From positions 13,833,001 to 13,897,000 of the forward strand of contig NC_134025.1 in assembly GCF_964204645.1 (NCBI RefSeq): a stretch of 64,000 nt of DNA. The letters are read 5' to 3'. Origin of the DNA: Tubulanus polymorphus. Taxonomy: Eukaryota; Nemertea; Palaeonemertea; Tubulaniformes; Tubulanidae. The notes beneath the pieces were generated by a model, which had not been told where the DNA came from, searched no databases, and saw only the letters and a program-made list of their open reading frames with translations. Shown here one piece after another: positions 45,643-56,337 of the stretch (within the stretch, counting starts at the first letter, position 1; the number at the start of each line of letters is the position of its first letter). A program made the position numbers and the translations under genes.

Positions 45643-47393
45643 TCGAAAGTGGTTGTCGTCGTATTGTTATTTCTAGTGACCAGCAGTATGTTTTGCTACT
45701 GTTTCTGAATGGCGTTGACATGATGGAAATATATTACTCCTAAATAGGTTACACATCTGGATCACAGCACCTCACTTGCCGCAGTGCGTAATTTGACTGC
45801 ATAGTAATGCTAATACATAAACTTTTTTACTACTTGACTCAAAGCTTGACGCGAATCATCTGAACAGTACTGCGTTTGAAAACGAATAGAAAATGTTTGC
45901 GAGAAGCACCTGCAAATAAGTTATGATAAGATTAAATCTATGGTTAATCGATGCTTAAAAAAACAATTAAATCACAGGCAAGATGACTAACAACCGTCTT
46001 TCAACCAATCAGCGCGATGCCAATTAATTAAATCATTAAACGCATTAGGCTCCTAATATTTGTAATCATTTGTCGTTCTTTAAACTTGGCCACTTTTGTT
46101 TCAGAAAACCGCGTACTAGACCAGTGGTCACCAAGGCATTAAAAAAGTTTTGAAAATTCGATGGTAATGATTTGTCCGTCAAAAAACTGTTTCGTTAATA
46201 TTTCAAGTTTTTTTTAACTCTTGTACAGAATTCACTATATGAAAAGTGTTCATAGGAATTGAAATTTGGTGTGATATCAGTCACCTGTTACCCCTTTTTC
46301 ATTGTCAGTTCTTTTTTGCACTATCATGCGCTCTTCTAAAATAGAAAAGAACATGTGTGTTTCGTTATAAACAAGGTTAAATTCCAAACGCACATGAAAT
46401 ATCACACAATATACACATCTAGCATTTTCTCTAACTAGGCCCTTTCCAAATGGCAATTGTTTAGTTTTTTAACGGCCGATATTCAGAAGCACCTAAAAAC
46501 CAGTGGTAGCGCTTGAGATTTTCAGTGTAGGTCACATCTCACATCGACTCGGCTCGCAGTCGGTTCGTTTAATGGGAACACATCTGGTTGACACTAGTTT
46601 CACAGTTGACGAAATCAGAAAACTTTTTTCAAATGCCTTTGATAACATCTTAAACATAGTATTCTTCTTAATTACATTTCATTGATTCCATAGATATGTT
46701 TTTATGAAAATTGCTCCAGTTATAAAGGATTCAAACATACATGTGAAATCATTATTTTCATAACATTCAATTTTCTCCGCTTTTGAACAAATTCTGACAC
46801 AATATCATCTCCACTCGACACATGATTTTACTTCGGCGCCTTTAAGGGAGTGTCCCTTAAAGTTGAGTTCTTACTTAGTCAAACAATTAGGAGATATGCC
46901 TGATTCCTTTTTAAAATTTAGATTTCGACAGATATCATCAAATTACTAGAAAGGGACAGCAGCGTTCGGTCATCCACGAAAAATACCTAAAATGCAGTCC
47001 TAGGGTTATGGAAAAACAGGACACGAAACATACAGAAAAATCCTTTGTTTGTTTGACTGAAATTATTATTGAACTCTTAAATAGCGACATTCAGAGAAAC
47101 AAAAACATAAGAATATACTCTCGCCCACCCGTTAAAAAACATAACGTAATGATATGAGGCCATGTGTCATCTTTAATTGAAATCACATTATATTCATTCT
47201 CATGCGAGGATGGGTCTCCAAATTCATAGGATAAGGAGAATAATGGTTTGAATGATGAATACAACTGATAAAGCGCCAATTTCACTGATTCTTGCATATA
47301 AATGCTCAAGCGCTTTACAGTAATCGAGTAAACAGGTGCGTTTTTAGGAGTCTTTTGAATTTGAATTCAAATCGGGTGTTCATGACGACTATA
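45643..47393. other. Unassigned AT-rich sequence
   Basis: Only short frames (46503-46685, 47091-47309) without domains; no repeat structure was recognised. Confidence 0.4.
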
Positions 47394-47798
47394 GGCGCTT
47401 TTACGAAACTGAATCTTTGTAAATCGATTTAAGTTTCACGTTTACGGCACGCAGTTTAGTGAATCCGATTTGGTAAATCAACTCGTTTATGGACGCGGTT
47501 TAGTAAATTGATTTATTAAATCGACTAACTTGCTCGGCGAGCAAGTTAGTGGCGATTTAGTCAGTGAAATCCAACATGGCGTCCTCTTCGACCGCAGGCT
47601 AAAGACATCTATTGCAGACCATCATCTATCAATAATTCGGTCACCATTGACGCCCATTTCCTTTCGAATCGCGACCTTTAGATTGATAAATTGATTCGAC
47701 TCATTTACGAAAAACGATTCGATTTACTAATCCTTACGTTTTCCAACATCGAATCGGATTTAGCTGAACCGAATCAGATTCAATTTCGTAAAAGCGCC
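47394..47798. mobile_element. 405-bp TIR element with internal 27-bp perfect palindrome
   Basis: Ends GGCGCTTTTACGAAA(C/T)TGAAT are inverted copies. Inside, motifs based on AAATCGATT/GAATC recur in both orientations, and 47524-47550 is a perfect palindrome with arms ACTAACTTGCTCG and CGAGCAAGTTAGT. The flanks (CTATA left, TTATA right) suggest an imperfect short target duplication. There is no coding frame. Confidence 0.82.
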
Positions 47799-49270
47799 TT
47801 ATAATTGAGCATTCTAGGGCTGGAGCAAGAATCGTGTGGGATCGTCCGCCAAGGTATCGCTAAGGAGTCAGTCCGTGGTGGCTTTTGAAAGCGACGACCG
47901 CATATGAATGCATTGATTGAATGACATCTCAAAAGTCAGATTATATAAAATTAAACATGATATACGGATAGGTTCTTCCAATTAGGCCTATACTGGTAAA
48001 AATGAAATGACCCAATATGTGATATAAATGTTCAATCAAAAAGTAGAAAGTGAATCCGTAATTCAGTATGGTAGGCCTATTGTTACAACATCAAACACTC
48101 AAATTCAATCCTTTGTTAAATTGGAAGCCAGTGTAGATGAGCAAGTATCGTGGTCCCTGATTTTAGTTATCGTAATAATTCAAGCCACGCGATTTTGAAC
48201 TGTTCAACAAGTTGGAGTTTGTGTAAAGATGAATGAGTTTGAAATGGAGTGGACTTCAGATATTACTGTTTGCATGCCTATGTCTATTACTTAATCTTTT
48301 TACTAATCATAGAAAATTGTGGTAAAATATTTGACTCGACGGTTGGTTTTAGATTGTATCTTTGATTTTTGAATTTGTACACAGTGAATTTTCGTATCAT
48401 ATTATGGTATTATCAATTCTCCGCATTTGAGTGTGACTATTCTACGAATACAAAGTTATTTTTAGCAATGAAGTTTTAATTGTCATTTTAAATGTTAACT
48501 ATCCACTGGTATGTAAACTTACTAACTTTTGGCAACTGACCTCAAATCGTGGAATGGGCTCAGGTAGCCTGCTGATCCACTCTTTTATTAATACTACTAA
48601 AGAAATATTCAGTATAAGAAGTAAAAAGTATATTAAAGTACTATTTATCTTTATATCGCAATAATTTGTGTACGTATGATTGAAAAACGATATTCTATGG
48701 AGTCTCGTGTTACGTACTTATGATTATTGTGTATAAGACCAATGATTAGCAACCTTCCACGGATACGAAGCGGCCTAAGTTTACATCCTACCATAATTTT
48801 CTCTAAACTCTCAGCATTATATCAAGATCGGTCTTAGAAAATATATGAAGGACGTGTTCACAGGTTAACGAGGCCAAAAATCTTCCTCAAAATTTCAAAT
48901 TTTTACGAGCAAAGATAATATACTTCATGCTTTTGGTGCAGAAATAATGGATGTCCACAAATTGCAAATTGTGTTTTCAAAGTAAACGATCCGAGTGTGG
49001 AATTGTTTCGAATTCAGGGTTCTCCCATTTACTCTCCGGTATTTTACAATGTTTCAATAAGATACGTTAGTCGCACTTCTGTTGTGATACAGCTTTCTCT
49101 ATTGGTCAGCGTTGTAATCACGTAAAATTACCCATAAGTTTGAATTCTCACTGAACTACTACATCCCTTATAACGAATATATATTTCATATGAGGCGATT
49201 AACTTTGATGATCTGCGGTCAGTGGACAGCAGTTACGAAACATTCAAAACTACTACATTATCTTCCATCT
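47799..49270. other. Unassigned AT-rich sequence with a dispersed-repeat scrap
   Basis: 48455-48545 matches the right half of the 30836-30968 foldback element (TTTTAATTGTCA, TAACTATCCACTGGT, TTTGGCAACTGACC). Nothing else was recognised. Confidence 0.45.
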
Positions 49271-49355
49271 ATTCATTATTCATTATTCATTATTCATTAT
49301 TCATTATTCATTATTCATTATTCATATGATATATGATATGATATGATATCTCCTT
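49271..49355. repeat. (ATTCATT)n microsatellite followed by (GATAT)n
   Basis: About eight perfect 7-bp repeats to 49325, then ATGATATATGATATGATATG. Slippage-type simple repeat. Confidence 0.95.
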
Positions 49356-49729
49356 TAGTGTTCAGTTTAAACGTCTTGAACGCAAAAGTTTGACAAGTTT
49401 CGCATAATGGTACCGATACGCACGTTCACACTAGTGAAATGTGCACGTTACAGGCTAAAATGCGCACGTTACAATTACAAATCGAAACGTTGTTCGTTCA
49501 AAACCCGATGTGAAAATCTTTTGCATTTAGTGGGAAATTTCAAAGTTAGCTCGCTTCCTACAATAAAAATTGGACAAGACTTTTAAAACGACACATTTAA
49601 TAAGAGTAGTACTGACGAAGGATTCAGGTAATACCCCGTGTTATTTCTAAAAACATTTAACCGGTAATTAGACAGTACTGGTGTAGCTTGTACAGGTAAA
49701 AGAGTTGTTATATTTACGTTCAGACCGAA

Positions 49730-50335
49730 TGAAATTATTTGATACGAGACACGACTAAGTTGTGTCCGAAACAGATAAATATAGCTATATGGTCAGTATT
49801 GGTCAAGATTTGGTCACTTGAATAGTTGTTAGATGAAAGCCCACACCATTTCTAATTATTTGACACCAAACACGACTGTGTTGCTTCTAGAATAAACAAA
49901 TTACTTTAAGGTCAGTATTGGTCAGTTAAATAGTTGTTAGATCATAGCCCGCACCCTATCTAGTAGCTCGACGCCCAAACACGATTTTATTGCTTTACTA
50001 AACATATAAATTACATATGGTGGGTTCTAGTTAGTGGTAACTGGTCAGTACTGGTCAAGCATTGGTCAGTTAAACAATTTTTAGTTTAATGTCCACATTA
50101 TATCTAGTTATTTGGCACCAAATAACTTAATTGTTTGCAAAACAGATAATTTACTATACAGCCAGTACTGGTCATGCATTGGTCAGTTGATAGACCAAGG
50201 TCCACGCCACGAGTTATTTGATACTAAACATTATTGTGTCGTTTCGGAAAATTTATCTGTTGGGCAATTTGTGGTCAGCCCTGGTTCGTTAGTTCTTATT
50301 TTGCGGGCATTTTATCTCGAACCACCGAAAGACTG
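49730..50335. repeat. Diverged tandem repeat, ~120-160-bp unit, 4-5 copies
   Basis: Units share ATTATTTGA(C/T)AC(C/G)A(A/G)ACACGA, AAACAGATAA, GGTCAGTA(T/C)TGGTCA, ATTGGTCAGTTAAA and GTTGTTAGAT. They are diverged and of variable length. The 74-codon frame at 50112-50336 is a by-product. The TGGTCAG word also characterises the 45.2-kb array (as CTGACCA). Confidence 0.8.
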
Positions 50336-50846
50336 AATTACTAATTAATTCAACAGATCATTAATTAATGGAAATGAAGATCAGTGTTAACTAAGTCCTT
50401 AGTCTGAATAAAATGTATGTGGTATTATATGGGTGCTATGGTGCTGTACACCGAACTGTAACTTTTTATTTTCACTACTACTGTAATTGACTATGATGTT
50501 TTCAAGTGGTCTTAAGTACCGCTAATAGCTGAAAGTCGTTGATTTATGTGAAATTTACACACAGCGCCACCCGTTGGTAGTAAAAGTCACCCGAGCAATA
50601 CGGGTGTTAAATAGATACGCTAGCAAACCGGCATTCTCATAATGACGTAGTGATCATGCAATGCAGCAAGTGATCCATAGCCCAAACAAGCGCAGTAAGG
50701 CATCAACGGAGATAAAGCCTGGGTCGTATTCGCAAGAGAACATTTCGTCGCTCAAGTTGGTAGCCCCAGCCGGCCTAGTACCTCGCCATTGCAGGAGCTC
50801 TAAGCAAATATGCAAGGATCGTAGCTGGCACCGGCTCAACTGGGTA
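50336..50846. other. Flank of the Gypsy LTR; unassigned
   Basis: Overlapping short frames at 50654-50849 on both strands have no domain. If the LTR at 50847 is a 3' LTR, this is genomic flank. Confidence 0.4.
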
Positions 50847-51036
50847 TGACTGTTATTGATTTCTCGAAATGAGGTTGGAAGGTTCCAGTTGTAGAGTCGC
50901 TCATTAGACCCAAAAGAGCAGACATAAGACAGATATCGGCGTACGTGGTAACCAACTCGGCTCCATCTTTATTGCTCTCTTATCAATATAGATGGCAGCA
51001 CTTCTGGTGCTGTAGTACAATTACAAATACACTACA
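50847..51036 (-). mobile_element. Candidate Ty3/Gypsy LTR (minus strand)
   Basis: On the minus strand, after the pol stop comes the purine tract AAAGGGGAGAGA, then TGTAGTGTATTTG. A sequence of about 190 bp ends in ...AACAGTCA, with AATAAA in GAGAGCAATAAAGATGG (50961-50981). The TG...CA ends, adjacent polypurine tract and polyadenylation signal fit an LTR. No primer-binding site starting TGG follows, so it is better read as a 3' LTR. The partner LTR was not found. Confidence 0.55.
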
Positions 51037-51061
51037 TCTCTCCCCTTTGAGTCAATTACAT

Positions 51062-51220
51062 TTAAAGTCTGACAGAAAAGTGGGGGTTTTTACGAACTCT
51101 CACGCTTCGACGAAGAATGTCTTCATTGCTATCTGATGACTTCAATGTCGGAAGTACAATCAGCGGATTTGGCAAATCATGATCTACGCTATCCTGCGAC
51201 GCAATCACAGTTTGCACCAT
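51062..51220 (-). pseudogene. Ty3/Gypsy-like pol C-terminal tail
   Basis: The minus-strand frame ends SNEDILRRSVRVRKNPHFSV, then RL and a stop, just before the polypurine tract. The RRS.R.RK.P ending is characteristic of many Gypsy pol polyproteins. Only the last 40-50 residues look homologous; the frame upstream to 51358 is probably fortuitous. It is on the same strand as the integrase fragment at 56338-57612, but 5 kb of unrelated sequence separates them. Confidence 0.5.
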
Positions 51221-51378
51221 CATGCAACGAATCAGAATCACGACAATGATTCTGAACCCTTTCGCTTTTATCAACGGTAAAAGGTTAGTTACATACGAAC
51301 GACTAAAATTTTTCCTTATGAGTAGATGTGAAATTCTTAGAATTATAAGTATTCCCAATTGTCAATCTGTAATTTCAG

Positions 51379-52107
51379 TGATGTACGATATACAATGGAT
51401 AGTGGAAATGAAGGCCCGGCATGCAGAGCTAGTGATGTAAACACTTGTCAAAAATATTCCAAGAGTCATCGTGTGCTAACTCCAGGTGTGTTCACAATAT
51501 TTTGTCCACACGGGATCAGTTACGGATTCCAGGTTAGTATGACAAGTTATGCTTTTGAAAAAAAACTATGGCAATCTAGTACCTGTAACAATGCTGAATA
51601 TTATTTTTTACTAGGTCATGTCAAGTCACGAGTCACCAAGGCACCCTTTTAGTATATTCAAAACGAGATTCGCGAAAGCGCCAAAACTTAATGTTTATGA
51701 CAATGCTTGCAAGCTTCACTCGTATTGTTTGAATAGGTAAGTTGATTATAGTCACTATTCTTAGTACCAGTACTAAGATAGAAGATATTATTTGAAATTA
51801 GTTTCAATTCTAATGGACTGAATTAGGTTTGAGACAAAAGTACAGGTTTCCTTTTGATTTATTTTCAGAGAGCCAGAGTTTTTCAAGGAAACTGTATTCT
51901 GTGTAGACAGGATGCATTGGAAAAATCACACTGGGTAAGTTTTTTTTAGCTAACTTGCAATGAGGTCCAAGGGGCTAATGTTTTCACTTTTCCGTCTGTG
52001 TTAGAGTTTACAAAGCGCTTTGATGATGTAAATTTCAATATTTTTTGATAGCCTACAATTCCATTCTAATTTCAGATGTATCTCACGAACAGGTTTAGGT
52101 TTGGGAT
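51379..52107 (+). pseudogene. KDZ/Zisupton-like transposase-type gene, partial, multi-exon
   Basis: Three consecutive plus-strand exons splice in frame: 51379-51532 (acceptor AATTTCAG; ends GYGFQ-like at CAG|GTTAGT), 51615-51736 (acceptor TTTTTACTAG; donor AG|GTAAGT) and 51869-51934 (acceptor ATTTTCAG; donor GG|GTAAGT). They encode HRVLTPGVFTIFCPHGISYG, then SHESPRHPFSIFKTRFAKAP with VYDNACKLHSYCLN, then EPEFFKETVFCVDRMHWKNH. This HG...GF..M...ESP.HPF..F..RF...P....YDNAC.LH.Y.LNREP..F..T.F.VDR.HW..H pattern is a transposon-type domain I associate with KDZ/Zisupton-like families. A candidate fourth exon at 52076 adds about ten residues (GCISRTGL) then a stop. The N-terminal portion is missing, so it is a truncated copy, yet its splice sites remain intact. 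Confidence 0.62.
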
Positions 52108-53467
52108 AGTCTTAGAGCATTTCCGTAGCCTGTTTTTCTCCTTTGAGAGTCAATAACGTACCCAGTGGATCTAGTAGAACTGCTACGCCTTGAGCTTCGC
52201 GATTGGATTAATTTTGATTGAGTGAGAATACCAAAAAGATCTGGGATCCCCATATCTTTTAGTTTCGGAAGCATTTACACGAGTTGTTGAATGCTACAAA
52301 TTATCTGAAGTTAATTCAGGTTTCCTGGTTTAATGGCTTTGCGCAAAGTAGCTTGTCTCCGGTAACGGAGATGCGCTGCGCCAGTCATCTGCGCACATAA
52401 ACACAGCTTTAGAGAAAAATAATCAACACTTTTAAAAAGTAAGACACTCACCAACAGATTTTAGATGGCGGACGTCCCCTTTAATAAGTATGGATATGTG
52501 GATATTGAAGAGTGTCTTGACTAAATTTCTGTAAGCTGACATAGTTGAAAAAATTCAACCCTTGACATCCAGTTTTCTGTTCTAAGGGAAATCAGTGGTG
52601 GTTATGTCACACTAAAATCTGGCAGCCTTGAAACTCTAAACAAATTTAACCAATACTCATTAGAAGTTTAGAATTTTTCAATTAGGTAGTTTTCACAGTT
52701 AAAGATTAATTTGTCAAATAGTTTTAGATGGGACAGCTTTGACAAAACTACTTGAATTAGCAGAGATTCCTTCACCAATGATATGAAATAACAAAAACGC
52801 TGGTACAGCATCGTGCAGGTTCAAATCCTGGAAAAATTATGCATGTGCAATGCTCAAATCCGTACTGCAGCACAGAAACGTTTATAAAATTGTATTTCTT
52901 TCCACCATTTAAACTGTGTTGAGAGTCGATAATCTCTTTGAATTTGCCTGAAAAACTTGTGGCAGTGCAGACCCGCACCTCATGCAAGGAGCACGGCATA
53001 ACATCACAGTCAGCACCAAATAACAGGGGTGACACTAGGTTTTTAAAAGGGGATCAGATGTAATATGACATATTTTGCACCATATCTGGCGAGCGCTTAA
53101 AATCTTAAAACTAGCAGATATAGACTAGCATATATATATATATATATATATATATGGTCCCTACATATCAGTCAAATCAGAATTTGAAGGGTCCAGTTTC
53201 GTGTAATTTTCTTGAGATAACTTGTACACGAATGTAGGTAATAATCCCCCCTCGGTAAATATACCCCTCCCCCCCAGTAAAAATCTTGAAAAAAATTTTG
53301 AAAACTTAAAATTAGTATATAAATTAGTCCCCATTTCTATTGACCTTTTCACTGCTTACACAAAACAATGAATGATAGAGAAATGGCCTTTATATTAGAT
53401 GTGGCAAGTGGTACCAATGTGACTATTGTGTTGAGTTAATTGCAAATTGTAGGGAGGTGTCCGTTCA
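52108..53467. other. Unassigned sequence; one TA microsatellite
   Basis: No gene was recognised. (TA)n at 53131-53155. GTGCAGGTTCAAATCC at 52814-52829 resembles a Pol III B box, but no A box or tRNA fold was seen. Confidence 0.4.
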
Positions 53468-53800
53468 ATGGGCTATTGGCCTATGCATAAGCACGGGTTA
53501 AATTCACAAATTGAGTTGAAAAAAAATTTACAGAGGCAATTTTCAGAAGTTGAGGGGGAAACTCAGAATTTTAGGGTATTTAAGGACCCGACCACAGTTC
53601 CATTATTATTATTATTAATTACCACCTTCATAATGATTGGATGGCGTTTAGTTAGACGGTTTTTAAAGTTTTGTACCACCCTCTTAGTTCACGTTTTTCC
53701 CGCTTTAGTTATACATAGGGGCAGTACTAGACGGTCGAATTTGCTACATGTATTTTACCGTGGCGGGCGAATTGTTTCATCAACCCTTATGCTTTATTAA
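53468..53800 (+). CDS. Unrecognised 110-codon frame with one membrane-like segment
   Basis: Opens with MGYWPMHKHG; residues about 45-60 are strongly hydrophobic (LLLLLITTFIMIGW), flanked by basic residues (RLVRRFLK). AATAAA follows at 53802. GGGAGGTGTCCG just upstream looks like a polypurine tract plus LTR start, so it could be part of a decayed LTR element rather than a host gene. No family was recognised, and it may be fortuitous. Confidence 0.22.
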   Translation: MGYWPMHKHGLNSQIELKKNLQRQFSEVEGETQNFRVFKDPTTVPLLLLLITTFIMIGWRLVRRFLKFCTTLLVHVFPALVIHRGSTRRSNLLHVFYRGGRIVSSTLMLY

Positions 53801-53921
53801 AATAAATCATTCTCTCCATTGATAAAGACTTTAAAGCCAATTAAACAGAAATGATTCTCAATATGATTTAGCAGTTAAAATATTTATCATATATAATAAA
53901 ACTTCAAGAATTGCTGCTCAC

Positions 53922-54460
53922 CAGTCAAATGTTCCATATCATGAAAACGATATGCATCTGCGCACGCAGCCCGTACTGCTTCGGCCCATTTGTTGGTTCG
54001 GTCGTTTTCTGGCCGAATATCGCAGCGTGGGTTTTTCCAAGGCCAATTAGCTGGCCACCACGGAGCTCTGAAATCCTCTTTTCCCCAATGAGGATTAACA
54101 TCTTTTCCGTGTCCTAATATGTTTTTGCTTGCATAAACTAAATTACTGAGCAGTCCTCTTGCGCTGTCGGTGGCCAGTGCAGATAATTTTTTACCGTACA
54201 CTTCGCACACATCTGGCAACGATTTATCGCAAACTGAGGCTCTCGGTTCTTCATTCGGGAGACATGGCCGCCTCAAAGTTAAGTTTTTGATCTGCCTCAA
54301 CTTTCAGAAATGAATTGGTACCTGTCGTTGCCATTTCATGTACGTTCGTAATTCTGTTACGATAGATTGTTACAGCCACGACATTGTCACCGGATATCTT
54401 ATTATATCTCTCCACTGCTTTTTCAATAGCTGCCCAACATTTTCTTGACGACGCATACAT
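53922..54460 (-). pseudogene. Unrecognised minus-strand gene, two overlapping frames
   Basis: Frame 1 starts at the ATG at 54460 (MYASSRKCWAAIEKAVERYN, KISGDNVVAVTIYRNRI). Frame 2 (54300-53922) continues with SVCDKSLPDVCEVYGKKLSA, LATDSARGLLSNLVY, PHWGKEDFRAPWWPANWPWK and NKWAEAVRAACADAYRFHD. It ends near EHLTG at a good donor (GACTG|GTGAGC at 53922). The frames overlap at 54251-54300, so a frame change or a very short unrecognised intron joins them. The Trp/Pro-rich WWPANWPW block and Trp-spaced helix look like a conserved domain, but I do not recognise it. A TATA box stands about 120 bp upstream. It could be a transposon-encoded protein or a lineage-specific gene. Confidence 0.45.
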
Positions 54461-54577
54461 GTTGTGATTTATTGTAGCTGGTCTAATTAAGTTATTATTT
54501 ATCCGCAAGTGTACGCAGGTGAATGAAAGTGTAGTTGACTTGATGAAAGCAAATGAATTTATGACTAGAGGACTGGG

Positions 54578-54585
54578 CTTTATAG
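54578..54585 (-). promoter_or_regulatory. TATA box candidate upstream of the minus-strand frame
   Basis: CTATAAAG on the minus strand within GACCACCCTATAAAGCCCAG. A start about 30 bp downstream would give a ~90-nt leader before the ATG at 54460. Confidence 0.45.
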
Positions 54586-54629
54586 GGTGGTCCCACACCA
54601 ATTTTTTCCCACAGGCCTGCACTAATTGA

Positions 54630-56054
54630 TTAATTAACAGTTTAAATTACTTGTTCATTTCTAGGCGCGTATTTGCTTATACTGTTGTTACTCAACAATC
54701 GATCGATGTTATTCCGTCTGTCGTCAAATCTTATTTTGTTTAAATAGTGTCTCACTTTCTAAATTGTCAATGAGACCCTTGAATCTGACATGTTTTGTTC
54801 CAATTCCATTTCGGCTTAATTCTTAACTGCTTTAGTTCGTTTTAGATTCAATGGTTAAACTGACAACCAAGAAGTTCGCAGTCTTTATGACAAAAGTTTT
54901 ATTGTAAGGAAAAGTGACGGAGGCAGACAGGTGTTTATTTGACTTAACCTGTTTTTAAAAAAAAACTTTGAAATAAAATATTTGGAGGAGTATTGAAAAA
55001 AAGAGCATGAGGGAGTCAACTTTTTATTTCGGTAGAAAATGCAGTAAATATGGAACCCCGATCTACACAAAATCACCTGATTCATTGCCGACAAAGCGCA
55101 TTTCAAGACATTTTCTTCCATCTCCAAGCACGACAAGAAATAAGATCATATGAACAATCATTTATTGATGTGGGCGGGAGTATTTTGTCTTTTATAAAAA
55201 AACCAACATAAATTATTACACTAGACGCGGGAGCGCTCGTTTTATTTTTACTAGAGTTTCGTCAATGATTTTTCCGACGCGCGTGTTGATGAAACAATGT
55301 ATTTTTTTCATAATATATATAACATTTCTCCCGCGTGTTGAGCCTGGCGTGTTCAATGACCGCTATCTATTTATATATATAAATGTATTTTTATGTTTTG
55401 CTATAATGTCTGCATGGTGATTGTAAGACGCATGTAATTTTTGTAAACATCGTTTTCTTCATGAAATAAATATTGAATGTTAAAAAAATGAGAAACACGG
55501 TATCAATTTTGAATGGCCTGAAGGGGATTTTTAGCCACCTTCCAAAAACATGATTTAATGAACTGAATGTCTCTGTCGGCGATTTTGTGTAGCGTGTATC
55601 GTTCTACTGTTACTATCGGTAACCTACTAATATAGCAGTAAACACGTGCATGTCTTTAATCGATACTTGTGTTTGCTGCCGGGAGGTCGTTCAGATATGC
55701 GAGTTGAAAGGAATTTGAAAATAGTTCAAGTTGAACGAATATTCGAGCTGAGCAATTTCTTGTATAAGTGAATAATTTAAATGTAGGGGCCTATGGTTTA
55801 ATGGAGACATCAATAGCTTAGATAAACTTTTCGGACTTCGTCGTTCTCGCCTAATAGTGCGATTCGCTATATCATTAGTAGAGAGACATGAAATTTCACG
55901 ATAAGTCACTCGGTCGCGATATGATATTTCAGGCAAAAATCCCTGGCCTGTATACAAGTTTTTCTGCCCATGCAGTATATATGTGGCTATAGCGGTGTAG
56001 TAGGCCTACTGAGTATCTGGGGAAATCCCAGTTCTCCGCAATATTTGACATAAA
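54630..56054. other. Unassigned AT-rich sequence
   Basis: Short frames (54885-55136, 55691-55957 minus) lack domains. No repeat structure was recognised. Confidence 0.4.
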
Positions 56055-56225
56055 ACCTAGTCGAGCATAATTCCGAGCAGAATGCTGAGCAGCTCGTATT
56101 TGCGCGGATCTACAAACGATTGAAACCGAGCAGAGTTCCGAGCAGAGATTATCGAGCAGCTCATATTGCGCGGGGCTAATTTATCAAAACCGAGCAGAAT
56201 GTCCGAGCAGTAAACCGAACAGCGC
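56055..56225. repeat. CCGAGCAG-rich imperfect repeat, ~70-bp unit
   Basis: Two clear units with GAGCAGCTC(G/A)TATT.GCGCGG, then AAACCGAGCAGA and TCCGAGCAG, flanked by partial units. It lies immediately downstream (in element sense) of the Gypsy integrase stop and may be part of that element or of a regional repeat. Confidence 0.75.
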
Positions 56226-56337
56226 AGTTGCTCGGCCGCGTAAGTTCCGAGTAATCTTTTGAAAATGGGCATGTTTTATACCTGCACTAACACCAAAATC
56301 AGGAAACACGCCGGTTTCGGTAAGATACTTATATTGC

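Noticed and set aside
52814-52829. tRNA gene suggested by GGTTCAAATCC
   Set aside because: No A box, acceptor stem or cloverleaf could be drawn around it.
53131-53155. (TA)n run as a functional site
   Set aside because: Simple microsatellite; nothing around it suggests function.
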